NCBI GenBank assembly: GCA_030549775.1
Contig: CM060174.1
Span: forward strand, 25,802,617 to 25,866,616
Origin: Tamarix chinensis
Lineage: Eukaryota; Streptophyta; Magnoliopsida; Caryophyllales; Tamaricaceae
DNA length: 64,000 nt
Direction: 5' to 3'
Part shown: positions 1-13,125 of the stretch, piece after piece
Layout of the letters: every line of letters begins with the position of its first letter
Numbering within the stretch: the stretch's first letter is position 1
The notes under the pieces: model-generated
Database searches by the model: none
The model's input: the letters and a program-made list of their open reading frames with translations, nothing else
What the model was told of the DNA's origin: nothing
Translations under genes and position numbers: made by a program

Positions 1-518
1 TAGAGACATTATGTAATATTTTTGAATTATGCTTGATTTTAAAAAGAGAATTGATCTCGATTCTCTCTTCAATCTTCAATGTATATGCTCGAGAAGAAAA
101 GTAGAAGAAGGAAGAAGAGGTGCCGAATAGGTAAAACACTAAATGAACACACACTTTTATTTAGAATGGCATTGTGTTTAATAACACTTGATAATAGGCT
201 TGACCCAATAATTACATTTATATACGTTCAAATTAATATGTGTGTATATATATTTATGTCTGTATACACATACATACACACATCTTACAACTATTTCTAC
301 CACTAAAAATAGTAGAAGATATAACTAGATTAATATACTAACTTAAGACACATATTTAATAAAGTTTATGGCCGAACTTTATATCTACTTTTAATATTGA
401 CCATACTTAAGAATTAATATATACATAAAGTAAAAAATACTTTATTTATAAAATAGTAATAATTTATAAAGTAATATAAAAAAATAATTTATTTAAAATT
501 ATGTATATATATAACACA
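1..518 (-). repeat. Probable 3' LTR of a decayed Copia element
   Basis: AT-rich sequence directly beyond a purine-rich tract and reverse-transcriptase/RNase H remnants on the minus strand, which is where a 3' LTR belongs. Read on the minus strand it starts TGTGTTATAT just after the purine tract. The other LTR end lies outside the window or cannot be recognised, so this rests on position and the polypurine tract only. Confidence 0.4.
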
Positions 519-534
519 TTCCCCCACTTGGCCC
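519..534 (-). other. Polypurine tract of a Copia element
   Basis: On the minus strand this reads GGGCCAAGTGGGGGAA followed by TG, the usual Copia arrangement of a purine tract abutting the 3' LTR. It lies about 290 bases past the end of the RNase H remnant, a normal distance. Confidence 0.6.
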
Positions 535-820
535 ATATAAATTATATTCACATTGTGGTCTCCTTATGTTAGTATAAACTGAATGATAAAACTGAAACAT
601 AGATCATGGCAACAAACTTTTGACATTCTAAAATCTATCTTCCATGTATCACAATATACTAATTCTACCCACAACCTTATCTTTATGAATAAATGCAATG
701 TTTATTCAAGGTTATTCACTTAATATGTTATTTCTTAATAAACCATATGTATACAAACCAAATGATAACAAACATGGCTTTGTTTAAAAAAAAAGATCAT
801 TATGTATCATAATAATGCAA

Positions 821-1660
821 TCACATAAAGGGTCCAACACCCATATTACACACATGATCCTTAAACTTGTTTGGTAGCATGCCCTTAGTTAAAGGATCAA
901 CTAACATACAATCAATATATATATGTTCCAAGACCACTTCTCCTTTTGAAATATGTTCCTTTATCTTCAAGAACATGCTATCTATGCCCTTTGCATGACT
1001 ATCACTTTTGTTGTTTCTTGAGATATAGACGACAGCTGAATTGTCACAATTAATTATCAAAAGTAATGATGAAACGAGTTATTCTTCCATTGTAGAAGTG
1101 ACTATTCAATCCTACTTTTTATTTTTCCAGGATATTACTCCACTGACTAGTAAGAAAATGAATCTAGAAGTAGATATGCACGAATTTACATAGCCAACAA
1201 AGTCTATATTTGAATAGTTTTCTACCTCCAAATCCTCAACATGAGGATACATAAGCACGTAGTCCTTAGTTCCCTTTAAATACCTTATAAATTTCTTTAC
1301 ACCTTTTCAGTGGCCAACTCCTAGATTACTCTGGTAACATTCCAATACCCGAATGACATGTGCAATGTCAGGTCTGGTACATACCATAGCGTACATGATA
1401 CAACCATGTATATGTCTCTCTAATTCATTGTTAGGACACTAACTTAACTGTAATTTATCACCCTTGACAATTGGAGCCACACTTAGTGTACAATCTACCA
1501 TCCCATATCTTTCTAACACCTTATTGATATATGCTTATTGAGATAGTCCTAGTATCCCTAGGGATTTAAGTTAATGAATCTTAATGCCAATGACATAAGA
1601 TGTATCACCCATATCCTTTATATCAAATTTGAACAAATTGAGAGAATTATGACCACTAGA
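821..1660 (-). pseudogene. Copia reverse transcriptase C-terminus and RNase H remnant
   Basis: Minus-strand translation at 821-1060 gives a Copia RNase H tail (NCDNSAVVYISRN, then DPLTKGMLPNKF and a terminal MGVGPF). Further along the minus strand around 1370-1480 the conserved YAMVCTRPDI region of the connection domain can still be read. Stops and frameshifts separate the pieces, so no protein is made. It is followed by a polypurine tract and a presumed 3' LTR. It belongs to a TNT1-like Copia lineage and is a different copy from the remnant at 2361-5780, because both contain the TRPD/N region. Confidence 0.75.
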
Positions 1661-2360
1661 ATAAGCGGGCCATATATCCTGAATTTGGGAATCAAAGATA
1701 AAGAGATCTAAGGCTTCTAATTCCTCTTACTCCTTTTGAATCCAATAATAGAATAATCACTATCATCTATAGAGATAATCCTAAGGCTAGTCATAGAATA
1801 ATCCCCATCATCATTAGAGATAATCACTAGTTTATAATATGGTAATCATCAAGAATCACCATGCTAGTAATAAGATAAGCACCATCACCACTCTGTGATG
1901 GAATAGTCATAAAATAAAACTAAAAGATTCATCAACTAAAATAATCTAAAACCAAAATTATAATAACCATCAATTAAAACTAAAATATTCATTAGACGTA
2001 AAGTTAATAACCATTAAGTAAAATAACAATAACGATGAATGGGATATTAATTAATTGAATACATGCTTATCAATTAAAAAGATATACCTTGCAGTATTAA
2101 TTTTTTTGATAAAATATCTTATAGATGTTTTAAAGCATGAATACAATAATAAAAGCTTCATTATTTTTATATTTGAAAGTTTTTTGTAATGTATCAACCA
2201 TCAAACCTTATAGTTATTATCATAGCCTACTTGACATACAAAGATGTATATAATGAATACAAGTTCATGTCTTTTCCTTCAAGTACCTAAGGTTCCACTT
2301 CACTGCCTGCCAATGAGCCTTTCCCGAATTCTCCATATATTAACTCACAACACTAACAAC
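1661..2360. other. Noncoding AT-rich stretch with imperfect short repeats
   Basis: No gene seen. Between about 1740 and 1920 the phrase family 'gataatcacta..tagtaatagga' recurs imperfectly. A similar text is found at 34020-34330, so this is probably a dispersed repeat. Confidence 0.4.
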
Positions 2361-5300
2361 TTAAGTAATATTAGGTCGAGTACACACCATAGCGTACATA
2401 ATACAACCAACAGTGTTTGAATATGGAACAGTCGCCATGAACTCCTCTTTTTCTTTGGATTTGGGACAATCCAAGGAAGACAATTTGAAGTGGGTAGCTA
2501 ACAAAGTGTTCATCGTCTTGGAATCCATTATATGAAATCTCTCTAGCACCTTGTTCATATAGCACTCATGTGACAAGTACAAAAGCTTATGTTAACAGTT
2601 TCTAATGATCTCCATGCTAAGGATCCTCTTTCCATCTCCATGATCCTTCATCTCAAACTCACTCTTCCACATTATCTTCATCTTATCAATGTCAACAATA
2701 TCTTTTGCTGCTCTAAGAATATAATATAAGTATATCTAAAAATACACAAAAGAGCCACCCTCCAAATCCTCCAAGTACACACATCGATTATACTCACTCC
2801 TCGAGAAACCATGCTCAAGCATAAATTGATCAAATCATTTATACCATTGTCTAGGAGGTTATTTCAATCCATACAGTAAGCTCTTCAATAGGTAAACATG
2901 ATCATGCGTCCCCTCAACCAACAACCCATCAAGTTATCGTATGTAAATCTCCCTTCGAGCTCACCATGCAAATATACAGTTTCAATATCCAACCGCTCCA
3001 ACTCAAAATCATGCATAGCCACAAGCACAAGTTAGGTACAAAAAGAAGTATCTATAACCATAAGAGAAAATGCCTCATTATAGTCCATTCTTGGAATCTA
3101 AATGAATCTACGTGCAAATAAATGAGCCTTGTACCTTAGTCTCTCGACCACCGAAGCTCCCTGTTTGAACTTGTACACCTGCTTGCAATCAATAATATTT
3201 TTCTTCCTTAGTAACTTCACAAGTTCCCATGCATGATTCTTCAATAAGGACCCCATCTCCTCCTCCATAACATCACACCACTTAATAGAATAAGTACTCT
3301 CAATAGCCTTTAAGAATGATGTTGGCTCATGTACATCAACAACTATCACTACACTTGATGAGGATAACCAGCCAATTCTTCATAACCATACTTGATGGAG
3401 GCTTGACAATCCTCCATCCTCTACCTAGAGCAATGCCTATTTGTTCCACCTGTTTCCTAGATCCACCCACTTTAGGAACAGTGGGTCCATTAGAAAGGCC
3501 TTTGTCATCTAACTCAACCTCAACCTCCACTTAGTTTAGAGTGAAATGGAGTAGGCAACAAGGGCCGCAGGGCAAGGGCCACCTTCTCCCTCTGCTTCAC
3601 CACCTCCTTCCCGAATTAAGAGATTTTGAGTCTCTTAATTTGGTAAAAAATAGGACTACAAATGTTAGTTACTGACCATTTTTCTAATTGTTTGAAGTGA
3701 CAATCAAATAACGGGAAATGTAGGAGGATTGTGCTTAGGTGAGTGCGATTATCCAACTAACAGTTCATTGAATACTTCCTACTTTCCTTAGGAGTATGGA
3801 GCCAGTGTCGGTCAAAGTATGACATAGAATCCTCACGTCTAACCATAGATTAGTAAGGATTTCTGGTAAGTCTCACTAAGAAGGAGCACTCTCTTACTCT
3901 ACCTCTGTAGTGACATCATCACAAGACTTAGTATTCTAGAGAAACATAGACTCATTGAAGGTAACATCACTACTAGTCAAAAAATTGGATGTAGTTATGT
4001 CCCATAACCTATAGCCCTTCACTCCAGATGTAAAACCAAGACAGATACACTTCTTGGTTGTAGGCTCAAGTTTACCATCATTTATATAAGTATGAATATT
4101 GCAACCAAATATATGCAAATTAGAGTAATCAATTAGCTTACTAAACCACAAATCCTCTGGTGTCTTTAAATTAATGGACTAATTTGGTGAATGGTTCACC
4201 AAGTATGTTGCCATATGAATCGCCTCAGCCTAAAAATCTCTGCCTAGCCCTCTCTATGATAACATGTGCCTTCTCCAATAGGATTCTATTCATCCACTCA
4301 GCAATCTCATTTTGTTGTGGTCTTCCAACATAGGTATGGTGTCTCTGTATCCCATGATCTTGGTAAAAATCAGTGAAAATATACTAAACAAACTCAAGAC
4401 CGTTATATGTCTTGAGGTACTTAACATGCTTCCTGGTTTACTTCTCTATCAAGGTCATCCAGCATTTGAAAACACCAAACACATCATTCATATGCTTTAA
4501 GAAATAAACTCATACCTTTCTAGAAAAGTCATCAATGAATATGAGTGAGTATCGCAAACTACCTTTGGAAATCACTCTCGCTAGACCCCATAAATCTGAA
4601 TGGATATACTTAAGAGGCCCTCTCATACTATAATTAGATTTAGAAAATTTAACCCTCTTTTGCTTGACAAATACACAACACTCATAGAAGTTCATAGTAT
4701 CTTCACTTTATCCCTCCAACAGTCCCCTCTTAGAAAGCTCATTCAAACCCTTGACACTCATGTGTCCCCATTTCATGTGCCAAAGTCTTGTAACTTCTAA
4801 TTTTGACAACCTCGACTATATCACAACACGTATCCCCTCAACAGTAGAACCCACCAACTCATATAGTGTCTTGACTCATTTCTCCTTCATCGCCACCAGA
4901 GCCCCTTTTGTAACTCTCAGGAAACCATCCTTAATAACACATCGGTACCCATTACATTCCAAGAAAATCAAAGAGATGAGGTTATTGGTCATCTCTAGAA
5001 CATGTCTCACGTTGGACAATGTCCTGACCACACCGTCATACATCCTTACATTTACCATCACAATCCCAAAAACTTTCTAATAAGCATCGTTGTCCATCAA
5101 GGAAATTCCACCCTAAGTCACCTCGGATGTGTGAAACTAACTTCAGTTGGATTATATATGGTGAGAGCACGCAGAATCCAAGATCTATCTATCGCTAATA
5201 CATCTTCATCACTATTACCGTGGGTAACTACAACATCATCCGTTGTGCTAAGTGAGTCACCAAACGTAACCTCAAGCTTCCTGTTAGACAAAACTTATTA

Positions 5301-5780
5301 ACATATCCTTCTTGTAACACCTATAGCATGTCACATTCTTTCATTAACTCTTCGACTTAGAACTAGACTTCTTATAGTCACCATACCCCTACTCCTGTGG
5401 CCTCCCCTAGCTATCAATCCCTCACTATGTGAGTCTCTAAAAGTACCATTGACAATGAATTGACTATAAATCAACTTCCATTATAGTAGGGTAACTTTTA
5501 CATTCTCAAGGACTAACTCATCTTTCCCATACAAAATTGTCTTATGAAAATGTTTAAAACTTGCAGGTAAAGAAAATACCAATATAATAGCCAAATATTC
5601 ATCATCTAATTTAACATATATATTATGCAAATCTATAGCTATAGAGTCAAATTTATCCAAATGACTTTTCAAAGATTGACCCTCACTTAGTTATGAAGCT
5701 GACTCTTCAACAGTAACTAATTTGCTACTAATGTTATCATGTACAATAACTCCAGCTTCAAACATAAGGTGTCCTTTATT
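2361..5780 (-). pseudogene. Decayed Copia gag-pol remnant
   Basis: Minus-strand pieces occur in the correct polyprotein order from right to left. Gag lies at 5481-5672 (SHLDKFDSIAIDLHN), the protease/pre-integrase region at 4876-5061 (VRTLSNVRHV), the integrase N-terminal part at 4510-4695 (KYIHSDLWG, IFIDDFSRK), the integrase C-terminal part at 3936-4151 (YSNLHIFGC, CICLGF), the RT N-terminus at 3098-3349, RT around 2640-3010 and RT/connection at 2361-2582 (NTVGCIMYAMVCTRPN). Many frameshifts and stops interrupt it, and the RT catalytic box region is unreadable. It resembles the better-preserved element at 12606-17680, so both are TNT1-like Copia. No clear LTR is seen at its right end. Confidence 0.85.
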
Positions 5781-5785
5781 ATTTT

Positions 5786-5864
5786 GCCACATCTATCAAT
5801 ACCTCATTAGACAAACATAATTATATGGTATAGAGGGCCACATCTATCAATACCTCATTAGACA
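5786..5864. repeat. 28-bp exact direct duplication
   Basis: The 28-base block beginning gccacatctatcaatacctc occurs at 5786-5813 and again at 5837-5864 (offset 51). Confidence 0.9.
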
Positions 5865-5899
5865 GTAATAATTTGATTCTAAATTTTTATGCATAATTA

Positions 5900-6460
5900 G
5901 TGTTTAACATGCTAAAATTGACTATTAAAGGCATCTTTGATTCCATGGTTTGATTGTTTTTTATGCTTAAGATATGAGTATTGACACCTCAAGGGACTTA
6001 TTGATCGGTGTTAAAACCAGTTGATATGCCTAAGGGAATAATCATTTTATCTCCTTAAAATTAGCTGATGGGTATTAAATTTTAATTTTCAAAACAAGGC
6101 TAGAATAGTTATTGGGTGTTATAAACCAATGACCTATTTTAAAAGATCAGTCCATTGGTTTATCAAATTGATTACCTAGCTTGTTTAGAGTATATAAGGC
6201 CTCTTCGACCTAGAATAAACCATAACTCTCACTTTTTCAAAACTATTTCATCGGACATCCCACTTCCTCACTTTCTATCATAAAAATCCTTAATTACTCA
6301 ATCAAATCCAAAAAATAAGACATTTTTTTGGGATTTTGGGGGAAATGTAACCGATTACATGTGATGAATGAGGTTACATTATGGCATTCAACATATAATC
6401 AAAGGTTAAGAGGTTCGAAAACCCTAAATTCATTTTGGGTTGAACATGTGATCTCAATTG
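5900..6460 (+). other. Possible LTR or leader of an old element, with TATA-like box
   Basis: Noncoding. A strong TATA-like motif, TATATAAGG, lies at 6191-6199. Upstream text repeats phrases such as 'ccattggttt' and 'aattgatta', reminiscent of 17820-18430. It precedes the degenerate coding remnant at 6690-8880, so it may be the leader or LTR of the same old element. No boundary or TSD was found. Confidence 0.3.
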
Positions 6461-6461
6461 C

Positions 6462-6534
<73 letters not shown>
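6462..6534. repeat. (ATT)n microsatellite
   Basis: About 24 uninterrupted ATT units. Confidence 0.97.
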
Positions 6535-6689
6535 GTATTTTGAGTTATTTTCTTGTGATTCTAACTCATTATAATCTATAGGAACATCATTCACCCTCTT
6601 TCACTAATAGATTATGTTTATCCTCCATATTAGCCATCCTATACTAAATTTTATCATCTTCCCTCTCCATTCTTGTTTAATCCATGGCT

Positions 6690-8880
6690 TAATCATATGT
6701 TTTCATAATTCCTAAACAAAAGACTATCATTTCTCATACTTCCATGGAAAAGGACATTGATCAAAGTCCTTCTAAAAAGACATGATCCATGTTTAGTTGC
6801 CTTGCTAGGGCATCCCTCTAGATAGATGAACCTTTATATTCTCCTCCACATCCTCCGAAGCATAGATGCCCTTCTCCTACTCTTAGGGATCATACTATTC
6901 ATCCTTAGTCTAGTGAACACCATTATATCAAATCCTATTCTAGAATAACTAGGATATTTGAGACTTCACTACACTCTCTTTTATTCTTTTATACCATGGA
7001 TGACCAAAAAATATGGGTTAAAATCTTCCATGGTAAGAATTTTGTTTATAGCTTGTGTATAGACACTAACTCTTTCACCCATTAATTCATGTTGCCCTTT
7101 ATATATACCTTATATGATATGCATATTATCTCTCTTCTAAAGCTTTTCAATCTGAACAACATTGACTTATTTCACCTATTCTATGCAAATCTCTCTGATC
7201 TTATCACCAGCAATACCATTACTATGTTCTTAGTGTTTCCATAGTATCAAATGAGGCTAAGCAAGCTATGATATTGGGTATATTGGCTGATATATGCATT
7301 GGGGTAACATATAGAGAGTGGTTGCATACTTGTACACATGATATAGATATTTTTGAGATGATAAGGTATTAATACATGCTTGGCGTCGTTGACAACTCCT
7401 ACTCTCTATTACCTTTGAAATGGGTGTTGTATTACTTTATCAGCTTGATTATCTTCCCATGAGCTGGACATGGGGAAAACATGATTACTAGGGATTGGTA
7501 TGGGATTTCCCATATCCTATAAGGGACTATGATGCTTTTTTAAATAGACATAAGTTGAAACATGGCACACATGGTGAGCCCTATTCAGGTAGCCTTAGGA
7601 TATGGATTCCTCATTATGAGGGTTTTATGTCACTTTGAGGTCCCCTTTGGTGATTTATAGACTAATTATCTCTGTCTACAAAATGGATTGGGTATCTTTT
7701 ATGATATGACACCGAGACATATAGGGTATGATATAAGTGAGAATGGACAAAGTATGGTCCTCACCGCTAAGGCTCAAACGACATTGGCTCACACTAGTTG
7801 GATACCAGTTACATAGGTATCACAACCTCAGCTTAAAGGTGGTGGTGATGAGATTCCTCCTTCATCTAATAACCCACCCTCATATACACATATTTATCCA
7901 TACTTTAGTGCTTTAACCTGTATAGTTGAGGCTTTAACTTTTACTATTGTTTCTTTACCATCCATAACACACCCACTAGTATCTTCATAGGGCGAAGTGA
8001 TAGTGGCCAATATCTAGGATTTTCTCATATAGAGGTTAAATATGTTGAACACTAGATTAAAAACCATTATGGGGAATCAAGTGTTTTTAGAGGCATATGT
8101 GTGTGTTATTCACTCTATGCTTCAACCTGAATATTAGCCATAACACCAATATAATCCATGATATAACATGGATATAGATCTAAATGTTTATATGGATAAT
8201 GTTGCTCCTATAGCTAGTGTTGATTAAATAGAGATTTTTGAGGATGATGATGAATTAGACACTAGATATAAGAATACATTGACTAAGAATCTTCCTCCAT
8301 TTGATCTAATCTTAGATGAATCATTCACTCAGGCTACTCAAATAGCTTGAGATGCTATAAAGACTACAAATTTTGAGAACACTGAGGGTGGGGATTTAGA
8401 TACTTTTATCCCACCATCCTTATCTAAATCCTTAACATCAAATACATCATCCTTATCTATTCTAGGAACCATTAGTGCTTATCAGGAATCTGCATAGTCT
8501 CAGGTCATAATAGTTTGTGGATTATATGTCTTCTCCTTGTTATCAAAGCTTTAATTGATATGATTGTATCTTATTTAGTAGTACAAACCCTAATACTTTT
8601 TTGGATGATAGTTCTTGTATTCATTTCTTATACTTCATGTACATTTTGATTAGTGATATATGAGATGATTTATCTTTGCTATCTACAATTCATTACTGCT
8701 TTTGCTTCCTTACTCTGATTCATGCTAAAAACACAAATCAATCCAATGATACATTCTTATTATGATTATATGAATATTATCAAGGGAAGAATCCCTATAT
8801 GATATTCATTTTCATATATATACTAACACACATATTAAGGGAAGGTTCCCTTTATAGTGTTGGATTATTATATCTTTTGT
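6690..8880 (+). pseudogene. Degenerate coding remnant of a retroelement (gag- or env-like)
   Basis: Three-frame reading on + gives stretches of protein-like text broken by stops and frameshifts. Examples are KIWVKIFHGKNFVYSLCID near 7000, YIGYDISENGQS-like text near 7730 and an acidic, Ser/Pro-rich tail near 8220-8460. The composition resembles the 'putative plant transposon protein' regions that accompany some plant LTR elements. No catalytic motif is visible, so the family is a guess. Purine tracts downstream (near 8935 and 9060) fit a retroelement 3' end. Confidence 0.35.
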
Positions 8881-9144
8881 ATGTAGGATGTTGGCTTATG
8901 TTAACTCTTCTCACCTTTTTTGGATAACAAAAGGGGGAGAGAAATCCAATAACCAGATCAAAAGTTGCATATGGTAGGAGATATGATCTTAGCTTCACAT
9001 TTCACATTTTACTTCTATTATATCTTAAACCTAATCATATTTGCACTTTTTTTTGTCGTCATCAAAAAGAAGAAAATTTTTGACCTCTTAGGCTAATTAA
9101 TATATTAATCCTTAATTTTTATGATACTAAACATGTTTTAGGAT
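8881..9144 (+). other. Purine-tract-bearing 3' region of the old element
   Basis: Contains AACAAAAGGGGGAGAG near 8930 and a second, weaker tract (CATCAAAAAGAAGAAAA near 9060). Either could be a polypurine tract preceding a 3' LTR. The sequence is then interrupted by the LTR-like unit that starts at 9150 and appears to resume at 12411. Confidence 0.35.
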
Positions 9145-9149
9145 GTAAC
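9145..9149. repeat. Target-site duplication GTAAC (left)
   Basis: Matches GTAAC at 12411-12415 exactly, flanking the LTR-like unit. Confidence 0.85.
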
Positions 9150-12100
9150 TATAATACCTCCATTTTACCAACATAAAATTTTTTGTTTTTGTAAAAGTAT
9201 TAATTACTAAATTACTAGGTGTTACCACCACACTTAACATAGGTTTGGCTCCTCACCTTTCCTACACTAAGTGACAAGGCTAAGAAAAACTCAACCAGAG
9301 TAATTTAGCATAAATAGAAATAATACATAATAGAGTTACAAATAGATGTCATAGTATAATAGTATAACAAAAGTCTAAAGGAAAATTGATCGTAATAAAA
9401 ACCAGCATTCGAAGGTACAACTTCAATTTACCCTAACTCTTAGACCCAAAGACCCCTTCTAAAAATCTAACATCTTCCTAAGGACTCCACTTGTCTTACC
9501 CACACTTATAACCTTTATGTCATTCTATGACCCTTACATAGTTATAAGCAAAAGTAGTGCCAATAAGACTTCCTTATACTAAGTAAATCACAATAACTTA
9601 TAGGAAGTAACATACCCACATTCCACATATACACATGGAAACCAAATAGCATACATGAGCACAAGGCATAAAACGTACAAAAAATACTCATGGAGAAACA
9701 TTTGTTATGGTCCAAGTCTCAACTCAACAGTAAAGCACGCCAAACCATTTCTCATCATTTCAAAGGGTAAAGTCATATTTCAATCATAAGGGTAGGGCAC
9801 TAAGGTAGCAACTGAAACAATAGTCCAAAACAATACTAGGGTAAGGCACTAAGGCGACTACCAAACCAACAAATCCAACATAAACCAAGGTAGGGTATTG
9901 AGGCAACTACCAAACCAACAATCCATCACAATATCAAGGTAGGGCATTAGGACAACTATCGAACCAACAATCTATCACAATACCAAGGTAGGGCACTGGG
10001 ACAACTACCGAACCAACAATCCATTTATTTTATCACACAACAAATATTTCCATTTTAATTTCTTGCTTAAGAGGGACGCAAATCAACCCTGGGACATAGC
10101 AGTACACCTGGTTATATCAGTAATTCCCAAAATCATTACAATACCTTTATCTCGAACCCAAGGACACATTGGTATGCCTAGTCATACCGATGCCCAAAAG
10201 CAACACAATATTCTCCCAACCTCAGACACCTAGTCCTTAAATATCGATACCTCCTATAGAGCCTGTAGGTCACCTATAGAGTAGAGTAAGGCCTTAAGCT
10301 AGGGCACAATGACACACTAGTGAACCTAAAATGAGGGTTAACACCTCACCTCTAAGGTAGCGACACCTAGAGAGAAACCATTCCTAACTTGAGGTCTTTC
10401 ACTTTAATTATTAATATCTTATGAGATGGTCACATAAGTCACATACATCATAGAGATTTTCACTTTTCCCTTTATTTCCATTTATTTTAATAAACCCTAA
10501 GTTTATAGGTCTATGTCAAGCCAATTTAAAGCTAAGTTCAACCTATAAAAAGGCTAAGGCCATCCTAGCATTCATTTAATTGTAAACAATATATTCGGTC
10601 AAAATTATCGAAATACCCTTCAAAACCCTAGTTTCCTCATTTTACTTATTTTTCGTATTAACCTTCTCATCATGAGATATTTTTCATGAGAATCAAAAAA
10701 TAAATATTTCACATTATTTTATCATGTAATTAATCTTTTCAACTAGACAATTAACTATATTTTCCACTATTCATACATTTAGTGGGTTACGCACACTAAA
10801 ACCCTAATCATGCAACTACCACGTACCACATCTTTCATGCAGCATACACGTTCACATTTTAAGCATGGGACATAAATGAAATAGGCATATTATCATCATA
10901 GTACATGTAGGAGCATATCTCTAACCCTAGGCCATGCAAAATAGAATTTGTCGTAAGTTAACCCTAATCATGCACATACGTGTCCATGTGCATTATCGTA
11001 ACCCTACTTCCATGAATGAGAATTCATGAGGCATATACCATGGGATTTGAATCATAAAATGATAATAATGGAATCTATAACAAAATATTAGGCATGTGGA
11101 TGTAAAACATTTGTCATATTACCATGCATACAACTTAATTATCAATAATACTACATATCATCCTATCAACATACTATCATTTTATCATGTATGCTAAAAT
11201 ACTTGAAAAGCATAAACCATAGCATGATTATAGTTCTAAAATTTCCTATAATGCTCACACATAATTTTTTACCATCCTATGAGTGATTGGATTTACCTAA
11301 ATCCAAGCTTACACAAACAGTCTTCTCTAAGGTCCTCAAGAATTACCTAGGAAGTTAACACCTAATAACACATGTATTGGCATTTAATATAACATAATAA
11401 TAACCTATAATTAACTAAAATAACTCAAGGATTAATAACTAGCCAAAGAAAAGTAGCAAGTAAGCCAAACAAACTCACACAACAAAGGATGAAGAATCGA
11501 TGGAAGTTGCCGAGAAGAGGGAAGGTGCAATAGTGGAGTAGGCTAAAACTAGGGGATAGGAACAGGGAAAAAAAAAATCAAAGCCAAGGAAGGTAATACA
11601 GGGAATAAAGGTGCAGCAAGGTGTGGAGGATCGGCATAAATGACCGAAGCCAAGGGGAAAGGATCGACACAAATGGTTGAGGAAGGGGTAGGTGTTATGG
11701 TAATTTTTGTGTGCACCAATGGGTGGTTATGGGGAGTTTTGCTGTAGGTTGGAAGGGATTTATGATAGCTTTTTTCTATATATAGTTTAGGGGCTTCGAT
11801 AGTGGAGGGTGCAACATAGAGTTGGTGAGCGGAGGAATTTGTCGATGGGATAAAAATGGTGAAAAATAATGATGAACAGTGGAGCTACTTCTTGCTTGAG
11901 GTAGCTCAAGAAAAGGGAGGAAGTGTGGGATGCTTGGGGGGTTAACATACAACACAAAAATGAGAGGGAGGAGGGAGTTAAATGGATGGTGGCTTAAGGG
12001 AGAATGTGGAGCATAACATGGGGAGGAATTCAACCATAGTAGAGGGAGGCATGTGGTTTATGGATGGCGTGAACGATGGTTGTGTAGGAGTAGAGGAGTA

Positions 12101-12410
12101 GGGTGAGGTAAGAAAATTAGATTAGTGTAGGGGTAAATTATTTAGGTAAGTAACTAGGGTAAAATTATTTGGTAGAATTTAAGGTTACCAAACTAAGCTT
12201 ATTTGACGAAACATATATCATCAAGAACTAAGGTTTTATTTAATAACCTAAAATCTATCAAATTTTAACCTACTTAAATTTATATCTATGTTGTCATAAT
12301 AATACATATATTAATAATATTTTTAGTGCAAATACCTTACAATAGTTATTATAACTAATTACACATAATTATCGGTTTGTAATTAGGGTTTCTAAAAATG
12401 GGGTATTATA
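9150..12410. mobile_element. Solo LTR-like unit, 3.26 kb, TGTAAYACCC family
   Basis: Starts TATAATACCTCC and ends GGGGTATTATA, a slightly decayed form of TGTAATACCCC...GGGGTATTACA. It is flanked by the perfect 5-bp duplication GTAAC. It aligns by eye with the copy at 35117-40339: both begin with a short tract followed by 'ccrccacactta', then 'aggctaagaaaa', then a CCAAGGACRCA block (here near 10158), then a 'ggtctttcacttta' block (near 10400). No internal polyprotein is present, so a solo LTR is the simplest reading. A non-autonomous element with unrecognised internal parts is the alternative. Small minus-strand Pro/Ser-rich frames at 11475-12033 are compositional. Confidence 0.75.
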
Positions 12411-12605
12411 GTAACTTATGTGATTAAGTGTGCATGTACTACAAAAATCATATGGATTCCACACCACACTAATTCAAACAATCTATCAAGTGCAAATATT
12501 TAATAAAACAATCAATTTTCCAAGCACAAGAGATGATCATGTCAAGATGCCTAAAGACTCAAGATTTGACTAAGTGTTAGGATTTTTCTTGTAAGGTAGA
12601 GGTTG
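12411..12605 (+). other. Resumed flank of the old element; ends in TSD GGTTG
   Basis: Begins with the right GTAAC duplication and ends with GGTTG (12601-12605), the left duplication of the next Copia element. No gene. Confidence 0.5.
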
Positions 12606-13102
12606 TGTTGAGTTTATGCCTCAAATATTATGGTTATGAAAGTATTTAATGTGAATTTGAAGTAACCAAAGAGTTTTAATTAGTAGTATTTACTACCATC
12701 CATGAAGAATTTAAAATCCGAGGTTATGGAAGACTTAAATATGAAGCTAAAGTAACCGAAGAATTTACTACTAAATTAATTGGTAGTATTAGCTACCATC
12801 AATGGAGAGTTACAATTTTTAATCTCCATCAATTAGCAGTTTTTAGGGTTTTTTAAGATTATATATATGTAGTCTCTGGCCCTTTCTCAAAACATAACTC
12901 ACAATATCCATCATAGTTCTACACACATTTGAGAGTTAGAATAATTGAGAGTGATAGATCTATACAATCCTCTATTCAATTGAGGATTTCTTGTATTCTT
13001 TCTCTACATAGTAAAATTATCCTTACTCGTCGTTGTCCGTGGACGTAGCCCAAATTGGGTGAACCACGTAAAATTGTGTGTTCTTTTATTTTTCACCTTA
13101 CA
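12606..13102 (+). repeat. Copia 5' LTR
   Basis: Begins TGTTGAGTTTATGCC and ends TTTCACCTTACA. It repeats at 17183-17680. The string TATATATATG near 12862 is a plausible promoter TATA. Confidence 0.95.
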
Positions 13103-13104
13103 AG

Positions 13105-13116
13105 TGGTATCAAAGC
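13105..13116 (+). other. Primer-binding site (tRNA-iMet)
   Basis: TGGTATCAAAGC lies two bases after the 5' LTR and differs by one base from the usual TGGTATCAGAGC complement of initiator tRNA-Met. Confidence 0.9.
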
Positions 13117-13125
13117 TTTAGGTTC

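Noticed and set aside
6328..6543. Frame ending in an Ile run
   Set aside because: Translation of the ATT microsatellite.
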